A stretch of 64,000 nucleotides of DNA from Chitinophaga hostae. Lineage in GTDB: Bacteria > Bacteroidota > Bacteroidia > Chitinophagales > Chitinophagaceae. Of this stretch, positions 43,850-53,305 are shown one piece after another (the stretch's first letter is position 1; the number at the start of each line of letters is the position of its first letter). The notes under the pieces are model-generated. The model was not told the origin of the DNA. It saw nothing but the letters and a program-made list of their open reading frames with translations, and did no database searches. The stretch spans positions 248,001 to 312,000 of the forward strand of contig NZ_JAGTXB010000003.1 in the NCBI RefSeq assembly GCF_018224885.1, written 5' to 3'. The position numbers and the translations under genes were made by a program.

Positions 43850-45226
43850 TTATTTGGGGAAGACGAGAACACTGTTCACAACTGCCTTCTCACGGGCGTC
43901 ATAAATATGGCTGCGGGTAAACACCGCATTTTCAGGAATAGCCCTTCCATTACCGTCTATTACCGATAATGCTTTTGCAATCAGCGGATCGGCCGCATTA
44001 CCCAATGCCAGCAGGGGCTGACGATTCATTTCATCGATCGTATACTGCGGTGTGATACCGGCGGTGTAATTCCCCTCTCCGCTTGCATTGGCCAGCCGGT
44101 AAGTAAGCGGGTGTATAATCCATGGAATACGCTGCGGCGTGCGCATATCGTATACAATCACTGCACCCTTATCCTTGCCTACTGTTGTTTGCCCTATCTG
44201 TATCACCTGCGTATAGGGCTTCAGGTTATTAATCAGCAACTCTGCCGCCGATACTGTTTGGCGGCCACTGAGAACAAATACACGGGGAAGATGAAGCCTG
44301 CCGGCAGATAAACTATTAAAACTGACCGGATCACCGGTTTCGGGAACAGCCAGGGCAGCCGCAAAATCCAGCGTATGAACACCCATACGGGAATTGCCGC
44401 TGTATTTAACAAAAGTGCTTTTTTCAGTGAGATTGGGTGCAATCATCGCAGTGATCATGGCTGCCGCAGCCAGGCTGCCGCCTACATTATAGCGCAGGTC
44501 AACAATCAGTTCACTGACACCCTTGTTTTTAAAATCCTGGAAAGCGGCTAGCAGGTAGTTGTTATAACCGTCTACAAATGCATTATAAAAAAGATACCCC
44601 ACTTTTTTGGCGCCACTGTTTATAACGATCGACTGATACACCGGGTTTTCGGTTATTTTCCCGGGACGCAGCGATACAAGCGCTCCTTCAGTAATCACAT
44701 TGCCATTCACCACAGCGGGTGTGATGGTACCTCCGCTGCCCGTACGCAATTGCTCACTGAGCGGCACACTATTGCCCGAAGTCAGCACCGTTTCATTGAT
44801 ACGTGTAAAGTAAGCCCCGCGCTTCAACCCATCAGCAGCTGCATACGAACCCGGTACCACCAGTTTCACCACACCGATAACACCACCCGGGGCGGCGGGC
44901 CAGCTGATAATACTGAAGTCTACCCCATACTTATACAACATATCACTTTTAATTGTTGCCGGGTCACCGGGATTATAGATAATAGAAAATTTGTCTTCCC
45001 CGCTTTTGATACTATTGAAAAAAGCGGTTGTTTCCTGGGTATTGTTTGCCTGGGCAGGCAGCTGATCATTCCACAGGTAAAACAGGCGCATGCTGTCTAG
45101 TATCCAGTTATTTATTTCCTGTTGTGTAACCGGCCCGGTGGGCACTGCCGGCGCATCGTCCTTTTTACTGCAGGCTGCCAGTCCTGCGATGAGGCAACAG
45201 CAAAATAAAGACCTGGCATATCGCAT
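43850..45226 (-). CDS. S41-family (C-terminal processing) protease lipoprotein
   Basis: 458 residues from the ATG at 45226, which gives a lipoprotein signal peptide (lipobox GLAAC, then SKKDD). The frame upstream overlaps the sigma gene. A PDZ-like part lies at about 120-200 ('YAAADGLKRGAYFTRINETVL'). The peptidase domain has 'ELIVDLRYNVGGSLAAA', catalytic Ser326 in 'RQTVSAAELLINNL' and the Lys in 'GKDKGA'. The family cleaves exported proteins near their C-termini using a Ser/Lys dyad. It is 31 bp downstream of an ECF sigma gene, so the two are one operon; with no FecR here, the protease may act in the signalling path. That is inference. Confidence 0.9.
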   Translation of the reverse strand: MRYARSLFCCCLIAGLAACSKKDDAPAVPTGPVTQQEINNWILDSMRLFYLWNDQLPAQANNTQETTAFFNSIKSGEDKFSIIYNPGDPATIKSDMLYKYGVDFSIISWPAAPGGVIGVVKLVVPGSYAAADGLKRGAYFTRINETVLTSGNSVPLSEQLRTGSGGTITPAVVNGNVITEGALVSLRPGKITENPVYQSIVINSGAKKVGYLFYNAFVDGYNNYLLAAFQDFKNKGVSELIVDLRYNVGGSLAAAAMITAMIAPNLTEKSTFVKYSGNSRMGVHTLDFAAALAVPETGDPVSFNSLSAGRLHLPRVFVLSGRQTVSAAELLINNLKPYTQVIQIGQTTVGKDKGAVIVYDMRTPQRIPWIIHPLTYRLANASGEGNYTAGITPQYTIDEMNRQPLLALGNAADPLIAKALSVIDGNGRAIPENAVFTRSHIYDAREKAVVNSVLVFPK

Positions 45227-45257
45227 AGAGAAAGATTTTCTGGTGAGGATAGTTGGG

Positions 45258-45794
45258 TTATTTTCTTCTTTCCAGGTCAACATAAAAATGACTGGTCAGC
45301 TCCTTCCTGATATATTGGAGGGCGGCTGTCAGATGATTTTTTACAGTAGCGGGAGAAATAGACAATTGCTGACCAATTTCCTTATGGCTAAAACCGTGAT
45401 CACGGCTCAGGGTATATACATTGCGACGTTGCTCCGGCATTCTTTCTACCAGTTTATGCAGCTGCGAGCTGAATTCTTTGTGAAGAAATACTTTTTCACC
45501 GCTGTCCGTGATGTCCTGCTGCTCCTTCGCTGCCAGGGAAAGCGCCTTTTTTTCGCGGTACAGTTTGCGGCTTTCATCTATCACCAGGTGCTTCACATAC
45601 ACAAACAACAGCGGGAAAATATCCTGCTCCTGTTTCACCTGTTCTATGTTTTCCCACAACCGTACAAAACATAACTGCGTCATCTCCTGCGCTCTGGCAG
45701 CGTCGTTGGTCAACTTGAACGCAAACCGGTAAACCTTTGCATTGTTCTCCTCAAATATTTTCTCAAAAAGTTGTTTCGCAGGGCTATCAGACAT
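45258..45794 (-). CDS. ECF sigma factor without an adjacent FecR gene
   Basis: 178 residues. Region 2 at about 20-85 ('DAARAQEMTQLCFVRLWENI') and region 4 at about 115-170 ('MPEQRRNVYTLSRDHGFSHKEIGQQL', 'ATVKNHLTAALQYI'). This is the Bacteroidota-expansion ECF type that normally precedes fecR. Here it precedes the S41 protease lipoprotein instead. The FecR gene at 36049, which has no sigma, lies about 9 kb away across a set of lipoprotein genes. Confidence 0.9.
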   Translation of the reverse strand: MSDSPAKQLFEKIFEENNAKVYRFAFKLTNDAARAQEMTQLCFVRLWENIEQVKQEQDIFPLLFVYVKHLVIDESRKLYREKKALSLAAKEQQDITDSGEKVFLHKEFSSQLHKLVERMPEQRRNVYTLSRDHGFSHKEIGQQLSISPATVKNHLTAALQYIRKELTSHFYVDLERRK

Positions 45795-45964
45795 AGTTCG
45801 AGGTTGTAACTTGATCCGGATATAAATATAAGCCGGCTATGTTACAGGAATGTTAAGGCGTCTTTTTTTCTGAGAAAAGAGGAATAATATCATGGCCTAA
45901 AACTCCCCTTATCTTGTCTCATTCCCCCCTCTCCCATCTGCAGAACAGCATGTACATTTAAGGT

Positions 45965-46408
45965 ATGAATCCTCCCGGACAACTTCTTACTGCAACTGTG
46001 AGTGTACAGGCGTCCATGACGGACGTGTGGGCCTGTTGGACCACCCCGGAACATATCTGCCAATGGAACAGCCCATCGGCAGACTGGCATACTTCCCATG
46101 TGGAAAACGATGTGCGGCGTGGCGGCAGATTCCTTTTTACCATGCAGTTGAAAAACAACAGCAGCAGCTTTGACTTTGGTGGCGTATATACCGAAGTACG
46201 GCCACAGGAAAAAATCAGTTATACGCTTACCGATGGCCGGCAAACCGTTAACCTCTTTGCCGTTACCCCGGAAGGGATCAACGTTACGGAAATATTTGAA
46301 CCGGAAAACGGATTACCCGCCAACGTACAACTCGACTTCACCACCGGTGTGCTGAATAACTTTAAATCCTATGTGGAAAACGTTTACAAGGCAGCCCAAC
46401 TGCGCTAA
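45965..46408 (+). CDS. SRPBCC-family (AHSA1-like) protein
   Basis: 147 residues, cytoplasmic. Opens with 'TATVSVQASMTDVWACWTTP-HICQW' and continues with 'DVRRGGRFLFTM' and 'YTEVRPQEKISYTLTD', the usual landmarks of START-like/AHSA1 proteins, which form a hydrophobic cavity for small ligands. Function is not specified by the family alone. It is a single gene with no obvious partner. Confidence 0.8.
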   Translation: MNPPGQLLTATVSVQASMTDVWACWTTPEHICQWNSPSADWHTSHVENDVRRGGRFLFTMQLKNNSSSFDFGGVYTEVRPQEKISYTLTDGRQTVNLFAVTPEGINVTEIFEPENGLPANVQLDFTTGVLNNFKSYVENVYKAAQLR

Positions 46409-46562
46409 TTAATTTTTATATCCTGTACATACCTGCGTTGTCATCTTCCTGTATCCCTGTTTCCGGGTATAACCGCAAACACTATCTTTATAAAAAAAGT
46501 ATTTCCTTTGCTACAATATCGCATGGTGATATTGAATCATGGCGGTCTAAAACAACCTGTAT

Positions 46563-47294
46563 ATGAAGCATTTACTGATAGCAATAGCCGTTTTTATCGC
46601 GGGCACCGCCAGCGCACAAAAAGCACTATATAAATGGGAAGATGAATTGTGTTCCTACCAGGGAGTATTCGACAGCAAAAAAATAACCTGGGAGCGGATC
46701 AACAACTGTCAGCGCCTGGTACTGAAACAAGATTTTGACGTGACGGTAATGCCGGCTGTTTTTAAACCAACAGACATTGATCAATTGCATCCGGAAGCAC
46801 TGGAAGAGGAATTTACCCGGGTTAATACTGCGCTAAAAAAACTGGACCTTCCGGCTACACCTTTCTGGCAAAATTTTAAAGCCGCAAAACTAAAAGAACA
46901 ACAACAACGCTACGAATTTCACCGCGCTTATTTTAAAGCCTATAAAGATGTAAATGCACTGAAAACATATCAGTCAAAAAACCCGGATGTTGAACGTCAT
47001 GCCCGTGCATTAATGGCCGGCGGTGACTCGCTGTTGCAGGACTGGTACACCTTGACAAAAGAAGGCGCCGCCCGTAACAGTGACCCCGACAGGATCATGC
47101 AGGAGTATAAAGCACAACTGGCCTCCCCCGATAAACTCCGTCATGCATTCGTATATGTAATTGCGTTTGGCTGGGGCAACAGCGCCAACAGCGTGATTGA
47201 AACCGCCAACGATATTTACACCCCCGAAACGATACAGAAAGAATGGAAAAAACTATTTCTCAGTACCAAAACGATCCACTGCGATGAACCGTGA
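46563..47294 (+). CDS. Secreted protein of unknown function
   Basis: 243 residues. Signal peptide (LLIAIAVFIAGTA, cleavage near SAQK). The mature part has 'YKWEDELCSYQGVFDSKKITWERINNCQ', with one pair of cysteines about 22 residues apart, then a mainly helical, charged middle part ('KAAKLKEQQQRYEFHRAYFKAYKDV') and a further Cys near the C-terminus. No family recognised. The gene stands alone, and its stop is 3 bp before the heptad repeat region. Confidence 0.6.
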   Translation: MKHLLIAIAVFIAGTASAQKALYKWEDELCSYQGVFDSKKITWERINNCQRLVLKQDFDVTVMPAVFKPTDIDQLHPEALEEEFTRVNTALKKLDLPATPFWQNFKAAKLKEQQQRYEFHRAYFKAYKDVNALKTYQSKNPDVERHARALMAGGDSLLQDWYTLTKEGAARNSDPDRIMQEYKAQLASPDKLRHAFVYVIAFGWGNSANSVIETANDIYTPETIQKEWKKLFLSTKTIHCDEP

Positions 47295-47296
47295 TA

Positions 47297-47484
47297 TAGC
47301 TTTTAGCTGTTAGCTGTTAGCTTTTAACCTGAATTTGTTAAGAGGTGGAGGTTTAGTGTCCAGCTGTTAGCTGTTTGCTGTTTGCCATTAGCGGTTAGCA
47401 GTTAACCTTAATTTATAAAAAAAGATATTGATTTAAAGCAACGAGCTTTCTGCTTTTTGCCTTCAGCTTTTTGCCTTCAGCTCA
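47297..47484. repeat. Heptad (7-bp) repeat cluster between two genes
   Basis: Three runs keep a 7-bp period. The first (47297-47331) reads TAGCTTT TAGCTGT TAGCTGT TAGCTTT TAACCTG. The second (47361-47409) reads CAGCTGT TAGCTGT TTGCTGT TTGCCAT TAGCGGT TAGCAGT TAACCTT. The third (47443-47484) reads GAGCTTT CTGCTTT TTGCCTT CAGCTTT TTGCCTT CAGCTCA. GC is fixed at positions 3-4 of almost every unit. The last run overlaps the stop codon and final residues of the GH3 gene. Confidence 0.9.
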
Positions 47485-49760
47485 AAACTACCCTTTAGCC
47501 GAATATCCGCAGAGGAACTGCCGATCATGATGTCAAACATGCCGGGATCTGCCCCCCATTGCAGGTTGCTGTTGAAATAAGATAACTTTTCCCTGTCGAT
47601 GGTGAAATGAATTGTTTTACTTTCCCCGGGCTGCAGCAGGACCTTTTTAAAATCTTTCAGTTCCTTTACCGGTCTTGCGATGGTGGCTTCCATATCGCGT
47701 AAATACAACTGCACCACTTCTTCCCCTGCATAATTGCCGGTATTGGTGAGCGTAAAAGACAGGTCCATTTTTTCGTTCAAACCCAACGTTGCCTGCAGTT
47801 TCAGGTTGTCGTATTTAAATGTGGTATAGCTTAGCCCGTAACCAAATGGGAACAGCGGATCATTGGCCACATCCAGGTAGTTGGAACGGAATTTTTCCGT
47901 AGGGCCATCAGGTTGAGGGCGGCCCGTATTTTTATGATTGTAGTACACAGGAATTTGTCCAACGTTGCGTGGGAAGCTCATGGTCAGTTTACCGGAAGGA
48001 TTATAATTACCAAAAAGTACATCGGCCACGGCATTGCCTGCTTCCAGTCCGGGAAACCATACCTGCAACATGGCAGTAGCCAGTTCATTTTCGGTGGTGA
48101 GTGTTAACGGGCGGCCACTCATCAGCACTACTATCAATGGCTTACCTGTTTTGGCGAGGGCCTGTAATAGCTGCTGCTGGCTGCCTGGCAAACCTATATC
48201 TGATCTGCTGGCTGCCTCTCCGGTCATCTCCGAAGCCTCTCCTACTACAGCCACAATTACATCGGCCTTGCCGGCCACTTCCAGGGCTTCTGCCCGCAAC
48301 TGCTCCGCAGGTTCGGGTGCAATATCGATGCGCTCGCCAAATACGTTTACCTTTTTTGCAAATACGGAATCATCGCTGATATTGGCGCCCCTCGCATATA
48401 ATACCTTTGCACTGTTGCCCACTGCATTTTTAATCCCCTCCATGATGGGCACCGCCGCCTGCGGATCACCACTGATAGCCCAGGTACCCAGCATATTATG
48501 CCTGTTGTTGGCCAACGGACCTATCAAAGCGATGGTGCCGGATTTCTTCAGCGGAAGCGCCTGCTGGTTATTTTTCAGCAACACGCAGGCACGCGCGCCC
48601 AACTCCCTGGCTGCCTGTTTTTTGTCCGCACTTAAAATTTCACGACTGGCACGGGTATCATCGCAGTAACGATAAGGATCTTCAAAGAGCCCGAGTTTGT
48701 ATTTGGCTTCCAGGATACGCCGGCAGGCATCATCAATTTGTCGCAGTGTAATTTTGTGTTGCTGCAGTGAAGAAGGCAGCGTGGTAAGAAACCCTTCCCC
48801 TACCATGTCCATATCCACGCCGGCATTCAGCGCCAGGGCTGACACGGTTTGCAGGTTCCCCAAACCATGGGCCATCATTTCATTAATAGCAGTATAGTCC
48901 GTTACCACAAAGCCTTTAAATCCCCATTGTTGGCGCAGCAGGTCTGTCATCAACCATTTGTTGGCAGTGGCCGGAATGCCATCTACTTCATTGAAAGATG
49001 TCATAACACTTCCTGCACCGGCATCAATAGCCGCTTTGTAAGGAGGCAGGTAATATTCGTACATCCTGATGCGGCTCATATCCGTGGTATTATAATCCCG
49101 CCCGGCTTCCGCCGCGCCATACAGCGCAAAATGTTTTACACAGGCCATCACTGTATTATTCGCCGAAAGTTGCTCTCCCTGGTAGCCCCGCACCATGGCC
49201 GCAGCAATTTTTGAACCCAGGTAGGTATCTTCTCCCGAACCTTCTGCTACCCGCCCCCAGCGCGGATCTCGGGCAATATCCACCATAGGGGAATATACCC
49301 AGCACAATCCGTCGGCGCTGGCTTCTATGGCAGCAAGACGCGCACTATGTTCAATCATCGCCATATCCCAGCTGCAGGATAACCCTAAGGGAATCGGGAA
49401 AGTGGTTTTATATCCGTGAATCACATCCGACCCAAATAACAACGGGATCTTTAACCGGCTCTTACTGATGGCAAGATTCTGCGCTTTGCGGATTTTTTCC
49501 ACACCAATTACCCCAAACAAACCACCTACCTGTCCTTTACTGATCTTTGTTTCCACATCCGAACTCACCACCGCACCAGTAGCAACACCCCCACCCGGCG
49601 TGAGCAAATTCAACTGACCGATCTTTTCTTCCAAAGTCATCCTGCTCATCAGTCCACTGACAAATGCATTCATTTTAGCTGTTGCGGCCGGTATTTGTGC
49701 CTGTAACGGTAACAAACCAACGATCCAGGTTGTTAGAACGGGAAAAAAAAGGTTTTTCAT
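47463..49760 (-). CDS. bglX: GH3-family beta-glucosidase
   Basis: 765 residues. Signal peptide (VLTTWIVGLLPL, cleavage near LQAQ), the GH3 (beta/alpha)8 domain (about 30-370) with 'KHFALYGAAEAGRDYNTT' and the nucleophile Asp288 in 'GFVVTDYTA', an alpha/beta sandwich domain (about 400-600) and a C-terminal Fn3-like domain. The length equals that of periplasmic BglX-type enzymes, which remove terminal glucose from beta-glucooligosaccharides. It is divergent from the SusC-SusD-GH144-GH43 genes; Bacteroidota GH3 enzymes of this type in GH144 loci act on sophorose-type products. Its last residues (ELKAKS) and stop are encoded by the heptad repeat. Confidence 0.9.
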   Translation of the reverse strand: MKNLFFPVLTTWIVGLLPLQAQIPAATAKMNAFVSGLMSRMTLEEKIGQLNLLTPGGGVATGAVVSSDVETKISKGQVGGLFGVIGVEKIRKAQNLAISKSRLKIPLLFGSDVIHGYKTTFPIPLGLSCSWDMAMIEHSARLAAIEASADGLCWVYSPMVDIARDPRWGRVAEGSGEDTYLGSKIAAAMVRGYQGEQLSANNTVMACVKHFALYGAAEAGRDYNTTDMSRIRMYEYYLPPYKAAIDAGAGSVMTSFNEVDGIPATANKWLMTDLLRQQWGFKGFVVTDYTAINEMMAHGLGNLQTVSALALNAGVDMDMVGEGFLTTLPSSLQQHKITLRQIDDACRRILEAKYKLGLFEDPYRYCDDTRASREILSADKKQAARELGARACVLLKNNQQALPLKKSGTIALIGPLANNRHNMLGTWAISGDPQAAVPIMEGIKNAVGNSAKVLYARGANISDDSVFAKKVNVFGERIDIAPEPAEQLRAEALEVAGKADVIVAVVGEASEMTGEAASRSDIGLPGSQQQLLQALAKTGKPLIVVLMSGRPLTLTTENELATAMLQVWFPGLEAGNAVADVLFGNYNPSGKLTMSFPRNVGQIPVYYNHKNTGRPQPDGPTEKFRSNYLDVANDPLFPFGYGLSYTTFKYDNLKLQATLGLNEKMDLSFTLTNTGNYAGEEVVQLYLRDMEATIARPVKELKDFKKVLLQPGESKTIHFTIDREKLSYFNSNLQWGADPGMFDIMIGSSSADIRLKGSFELKAKS

Positions 49761-50214
49761 AACAACATATTTAAATGCGAAATTTTTTTTGGGTAACCCA
49801 CCATCTCTATAAAATTACAAAGACCTGCATAATTCTACCGTCGCTTCCAGGTAATTTATTTTCCGTAACCGGCGTTTATGTAATAACTGGCACAACATAT
49901 GAAGCGAACAGACCTGTTACCATTATTTTGTTGAGATCAGATAATACCGGCACAACATTAAGCATCTTTTAGCGGAAACCTTGCAGGAGCCCTTCACAGG
50001 GCTCAAATACTAAAACTTATTATACTGTATAGCCCAGATGCTTCTTTTTCTATCACTTGCTAAACACCTGTTTATGATCCTGCAGATTTACAACAGCTCC
50101 TGAAGCAATTACATGAGCGCAAATATGCACCACTATTCATTTGAAAACAAGACAACAATTTTACACCGGCAACCGCAGTAAAATTGTTATTACCCACACA
50201 TTTAACATCTACGT
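49761..50214. other. 454-bp divergent promoter region of the beta-glucan PUL
   Basis: No gene of its own. It must hold promoters for the leftward GH3 gene and the rightward SusC gene. The visible structure is a perfect 11-bp inverted repeat at 50154-50188. I found no exact TTG-N19-TAnnTTTG match and no gene for a dedicated regulator beside it. Confidence 0.6.
50154..50188. promoter_or_regulatory. Perfect inverted repeat upstream of SusC (PUL 3)
   Basis: AACAATTTTAC (50154-50164) and GTAAAATTGTT (50178-50188) are exact complements around a 13-bp loop, ending 26 bp before the SusC start. It would form a hairpin in the leader RNA or a dyad-symmetric operator. It is the only strong regulatory-looking feature at this PUL. 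Confidence 0.5.
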
Positions 50215-53200
50215 ATGAGAAAACTGTTAGCAGGCTACGAGCGCCATTTGTACGCCCTTAAGAAAATGCGCACTGCCACCATTCCTTTTTTACTTTCTTT
50301 TATATTCCTGTTGCAAACTGCGGCGGCACAGGCACAGGATATAAAAATTACCGGTAAAGTTACAGGAGGCAGCACCCCTGCGCCAATACCGGGTGCCACC
50401 ATCACCGTAAAAGGCACCGCACGCGGAACCGTGACCAGTAACGATGGCACCTATACGATTTCTGCTCCTTCCAATGCTACCCTGGTAGTTACTTTCATTG
50501 GTTTTTCCAGTAAAGAGGTGCCGGTAAACAACCAGACTACGATCGACATCACCCTTTCAGAATCTGTTACCCAGGTAGAACAGGTGGTGGTAGTGGGTTA
50601 CGGCGTTCAGCGGAAAGTGGATATTACCGGCGCTATTTCGCAGGTGAAAGGCTCGGAAATATCCAAACAACCCGCTCCCAACGCAGTAAGCGGTTTACAG
50701 GGAAAAGTAGCAGGTGTGCAAATCACCAACAGCGGAAAACCAGGCGCCGCCCCCAACATCAAAATCAGGGGCGCCGGTACTATTTATGGCAGCCCCAACC
50801 CACTATATGTTGTGGATGGCGTGTGGTATGATGACATCAGCTTTTTAAACCCTGCAGACATCGAAAACATGAGTATCCTGAAAGATGCGTCCAGCGAGGC
50901 CATCTATGGTATCCGCGCAGCCAACGGCGTAGTACTCATTACCACCAAAAAAGGAAAAGCCGGCAAACCTGCTGTTAACTACAATGGCTTTGTTGGTTTC
51001 CAACGGGTCACCAACAGGGTAAAAATGGCTAACGGTCACGAATATGCGATTATGGTCAATGAATTAAGCGCGCAAAATGGTCAGCCCGACCTGCTGAAAC
51101 CGGATGATTTTGGTGAAGGTACCGACTGGTACAAACAGGAACTGCGGAATGCCATGATCACCAACCACCAGCTATCCATCAGCGGCGGTACGGAAAAATC
51201 CACCTACAGCTTTTCTGTGGGATATCTTAAACAGGAAGGCATTGTTAAAACAAATGACTTCTCCCGGTTTACAGCAAGACTGCAAAACGATTTCCAGGTA
51301 TTTGAACCTTTGAAAATTGGTTATACCGTAACCGCCTCCGTATACAATTCCAATGATGTGCCCGATGCCATTTTTGGCCAGCTGTATAACTCTGCGCCCA
51401 TAGTGCCGGTGCGCAACCCCGACGGCTCCTATGGTGATCCCAGCAAATACAAACTGGGGAACGGTCCCGCCAACAACCCGCAGGTAACGCTGGATTTTTA
51501 CGACCAAACCACCAAAAGGCATGTAGTCACCGGAAGCGTATATGCCGATCTTCGCTTTGCCAAACACTTCACCTTCCACGCGAGCGCCGGTGGTGAATAT
51601 GGAGACAGTATTATCCGTAATTATACGCCGGCCTACAAGGCTACAACAATACAACAGAATAATATCAGCACGTTAATGCGCACGGGTACCGACCGTACCA
51701 ACTGGATTGTTGAAAATACGCTGACCTATGAAAACAAATTCGGCGATCATGACCTGCGTATACTTGCCGGCCAGTCGGCCCAGCAATACAAGTTGTACAA
51801 ACTCATTGCCTCCGCGCAGAACGTGCCCAATAACAGCGAAGGAGACCGCTATCTGCGGCTGGGAAATACCGACGGCAGGGAAGTAAAAGATGAAGGCGAC
51901 CTTTATACCGTAGCCTCCTATTTCGGCCGGTTAAATTATGCCTACAAAAATAAATACCTGCTCACTGCATCCATTCGCGCGGATGGTTCTTCCAAATTTT
52001 TCGGTGACCAGCGATGGGGATATTTCCCCTCCGTAGGAGCCGGATGGGTGGTCAGTGAAGAACCCTTCCTGAAAAATGCAGGCATATTCGATAACCTGAA
52101 ACTACGCGCCAGCTGGGGAAAAATAGGGAATGCTTCCATTCCCGCCAACGTATCAGTGTTAAGGGTAGCCCAGGATCCTTACCTGACAGCCATCTTTGGA
52201 GGTAACGTTAACACCGGCGCCAGCATCAACGCTGTGGTGGCCCCGGTTACCTACTGGGAAAGAGCCGTAGGTACCGATGTTGGCCTCGAAGCCAGCGTAC
52301 TGCAAAACAGGTTGTATATAGAAGCTGGCTTCTATAACCGTGAAACACAACGGGCTATTTTTGATGTTCCCTTCCCAGGATCTGTGGGTACACGATTCAG
52401 CACCATTATTACCAATCAGGCCAATATCCAGAACCGTGGCTGGGAGTTTACAGTGAATTGGAAAGATGAACCCGGCAATAAGGATTTCAGCTACTCCGTT
52501 GGCGCTAACCTTGGCATCAACAATAATAAAGTACTTTCTGTAGCCAGTGGTAACAACCCCATCTATGGCGGTGGCGCCGCCGCTACCGGGGGCGCATTGG
52601 GAACACGTACCGTTGTAGGTCAGCCGATAGGCCAGTTTTTTGGATACCAGGTAGAAGGCATCTTCCAGACAGATGCAGAAGCGGCGGCCTCCGCCCAGCC
52701 ATTCGCAAAAGCGGGAGACTTTAAATTCCGTGATCTGAGTGGTTCACATGGCACACCCGATGGGAAAATAGATGCTAATGACCGCGTGCCATTGGGCAAT
52801 CCAAACCCGAAATATACGTATGGCATCAACACCTATTTCTCCTACAAACAGTTCGACCTCGCGGTCGACTTCCAGGGCGTTGCAGACGTTGACGTATATA
52901 ACGCCAACCTGGGATTACGTTTCGGAAACGAAAATTTCACAAAGGAATTTTATGATAAGCGCTGGCACGGACAAGGTACTTCCAACACCTACCCCTCCGC
53001 ATTTATCGGCGGCCGCCAAAATTACCTGCCCAATTCCTTCTTCGTGGAAAGCGGCAGCTACTTCAGGATCCGGAACATACAGCTGGGATACAGTTTCCCT
53101 GCCGATATGACCAAAAGATGGAAGATGAAAAACCTGCGGCTATATCTCAACGCACAGAATGCTTTCAACTTTTTCAAATACCGCGGATTTTCACCCGAAA

Positions 53201-53289
53201 TTGGTGGCACACCTAACAATGTTGGCATCGACAACAGCGTGTACCCACTATATGCCACCTACAACTTTGGTGTAAATGTTACTTTCTAA
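50215..53289 (+). CDS. SusC-like TonB-linked transporter (PUL 3, beta-glucan)
   Basis: 1024 residues from 50215; an internal ATG at 50266 begins the hydrophobic signal sequence (TIPFLLSFIFLL, cleavage near AQAQ) and is a possible alternative start. It has a carboxypeptidase-regulatory-like domain (about 45-125), plug motifs ('VVVGYGVQRKVDITGAIS', 'PLYVVDGVWYDD', 'IYGIRAANGVVLITTKK') and a long barrel ending GVNVTF. No STN domain. It transports the oligosaccharides made by the surface glucanase; SusD follows 16 bp downstream and the enzymes after that, so this is one operon. Confidence 0.95.
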   Translation: MRKLLAGYERHLYALKKMRTATIPFLLSFIFLLQTAAAQAQDIKITGKVTGGSTPAPIPGATITVKGTARGTVTSNDGTYTISAPSNATLVVTFIGFSSKEVPVNNQTTIDITLSESVTQVEQVVVVGYGVQRKVDITGAISQVKGSEISKQPAPNAVSGLQGKVAGVQITNSGKPGAAPNIKIRGAGTIYGSPNPLYVVDGVWYDDISFLNPADIENMSILKDASSEAIYGIRAANGVVLITTKKGKAGKPAVNYNGFVGFQRVTNRVKMANGHEYAIMVNELSAQNGQPDLLKPDDFGEGTDWYKQELRNAMITNHQLSISGGTEKSTYSFSVGYLKQEGIVKTNDFSRFTARLQNDFQVFEPLKIGYTVTASVYNSNDVPDAIFGQLYNSAPIVPVRNPDGSYGDPSKYKLGNGPANNPQVTLDFYDQTTKRHVVTGSVYADLRFAKHFTFHASAGGEYGDSIIRNYTPAYKATTIQQNNISTLMRTGTDRTNWIVENTLTYENKFGDHDLRILAGQSAQQYKLYKLIASAQNVPNNSEGDRYLRLGNTDGREVKDEGDLYTVASYFGRLNYAYKNKYLLTASIRADGSSKFFGDQRWGYFPSVGAGWVVSEEPFLKNAGIFDNLKLRASWGKIGNASIPANVSVLRVAQDPYLTAIFGGNVNTGASINAVVAPVTYWERAVGTDVGLEASVLQNRLYIEAGFYNRETQRAIFDVPFPGSVGTRFSTIITNQANIQNRGWEFTVNWKDEPGNKDFSYSVGANLGINNNKVLSVASGNNPIYGGGAAATGGALGTRTVVGQPIGQFFGYQVEGIFQTDAEAAASAQPFAKAGDFKFRDLSGSHGTPDGKIDANDRVPLGNPNPKYTYGINTYFSYKQFDLAVDFQGVADVDVYNANLGLRFGNENFTKEFYDKRWHGQGTSNTYPSAFIGGRQNYLPNSFFVESGSYFRIRNIQLGYSFPADMTKRWKMKNLRLYLNAQNAFNFFKYRGFSPEIGGTPNNVGIDNSVYPLYATYNFGVNVTF

Positions 53290-53305
53290 CCAAATCACTG
53301 CAACC

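Noticed and set aside
45090-45674. 194-codon plus-strand frame opposite the ECF sigma and S41 protease
   Set aside because: Antisense to two well-supported genes, with no domain, signal peptide or neighbouring promoter.
47297-47484. CRISPR-like array
   Set aside because: The period is 7 bp with no unique spacers and no cas genes; this is a short tandem heptad family.
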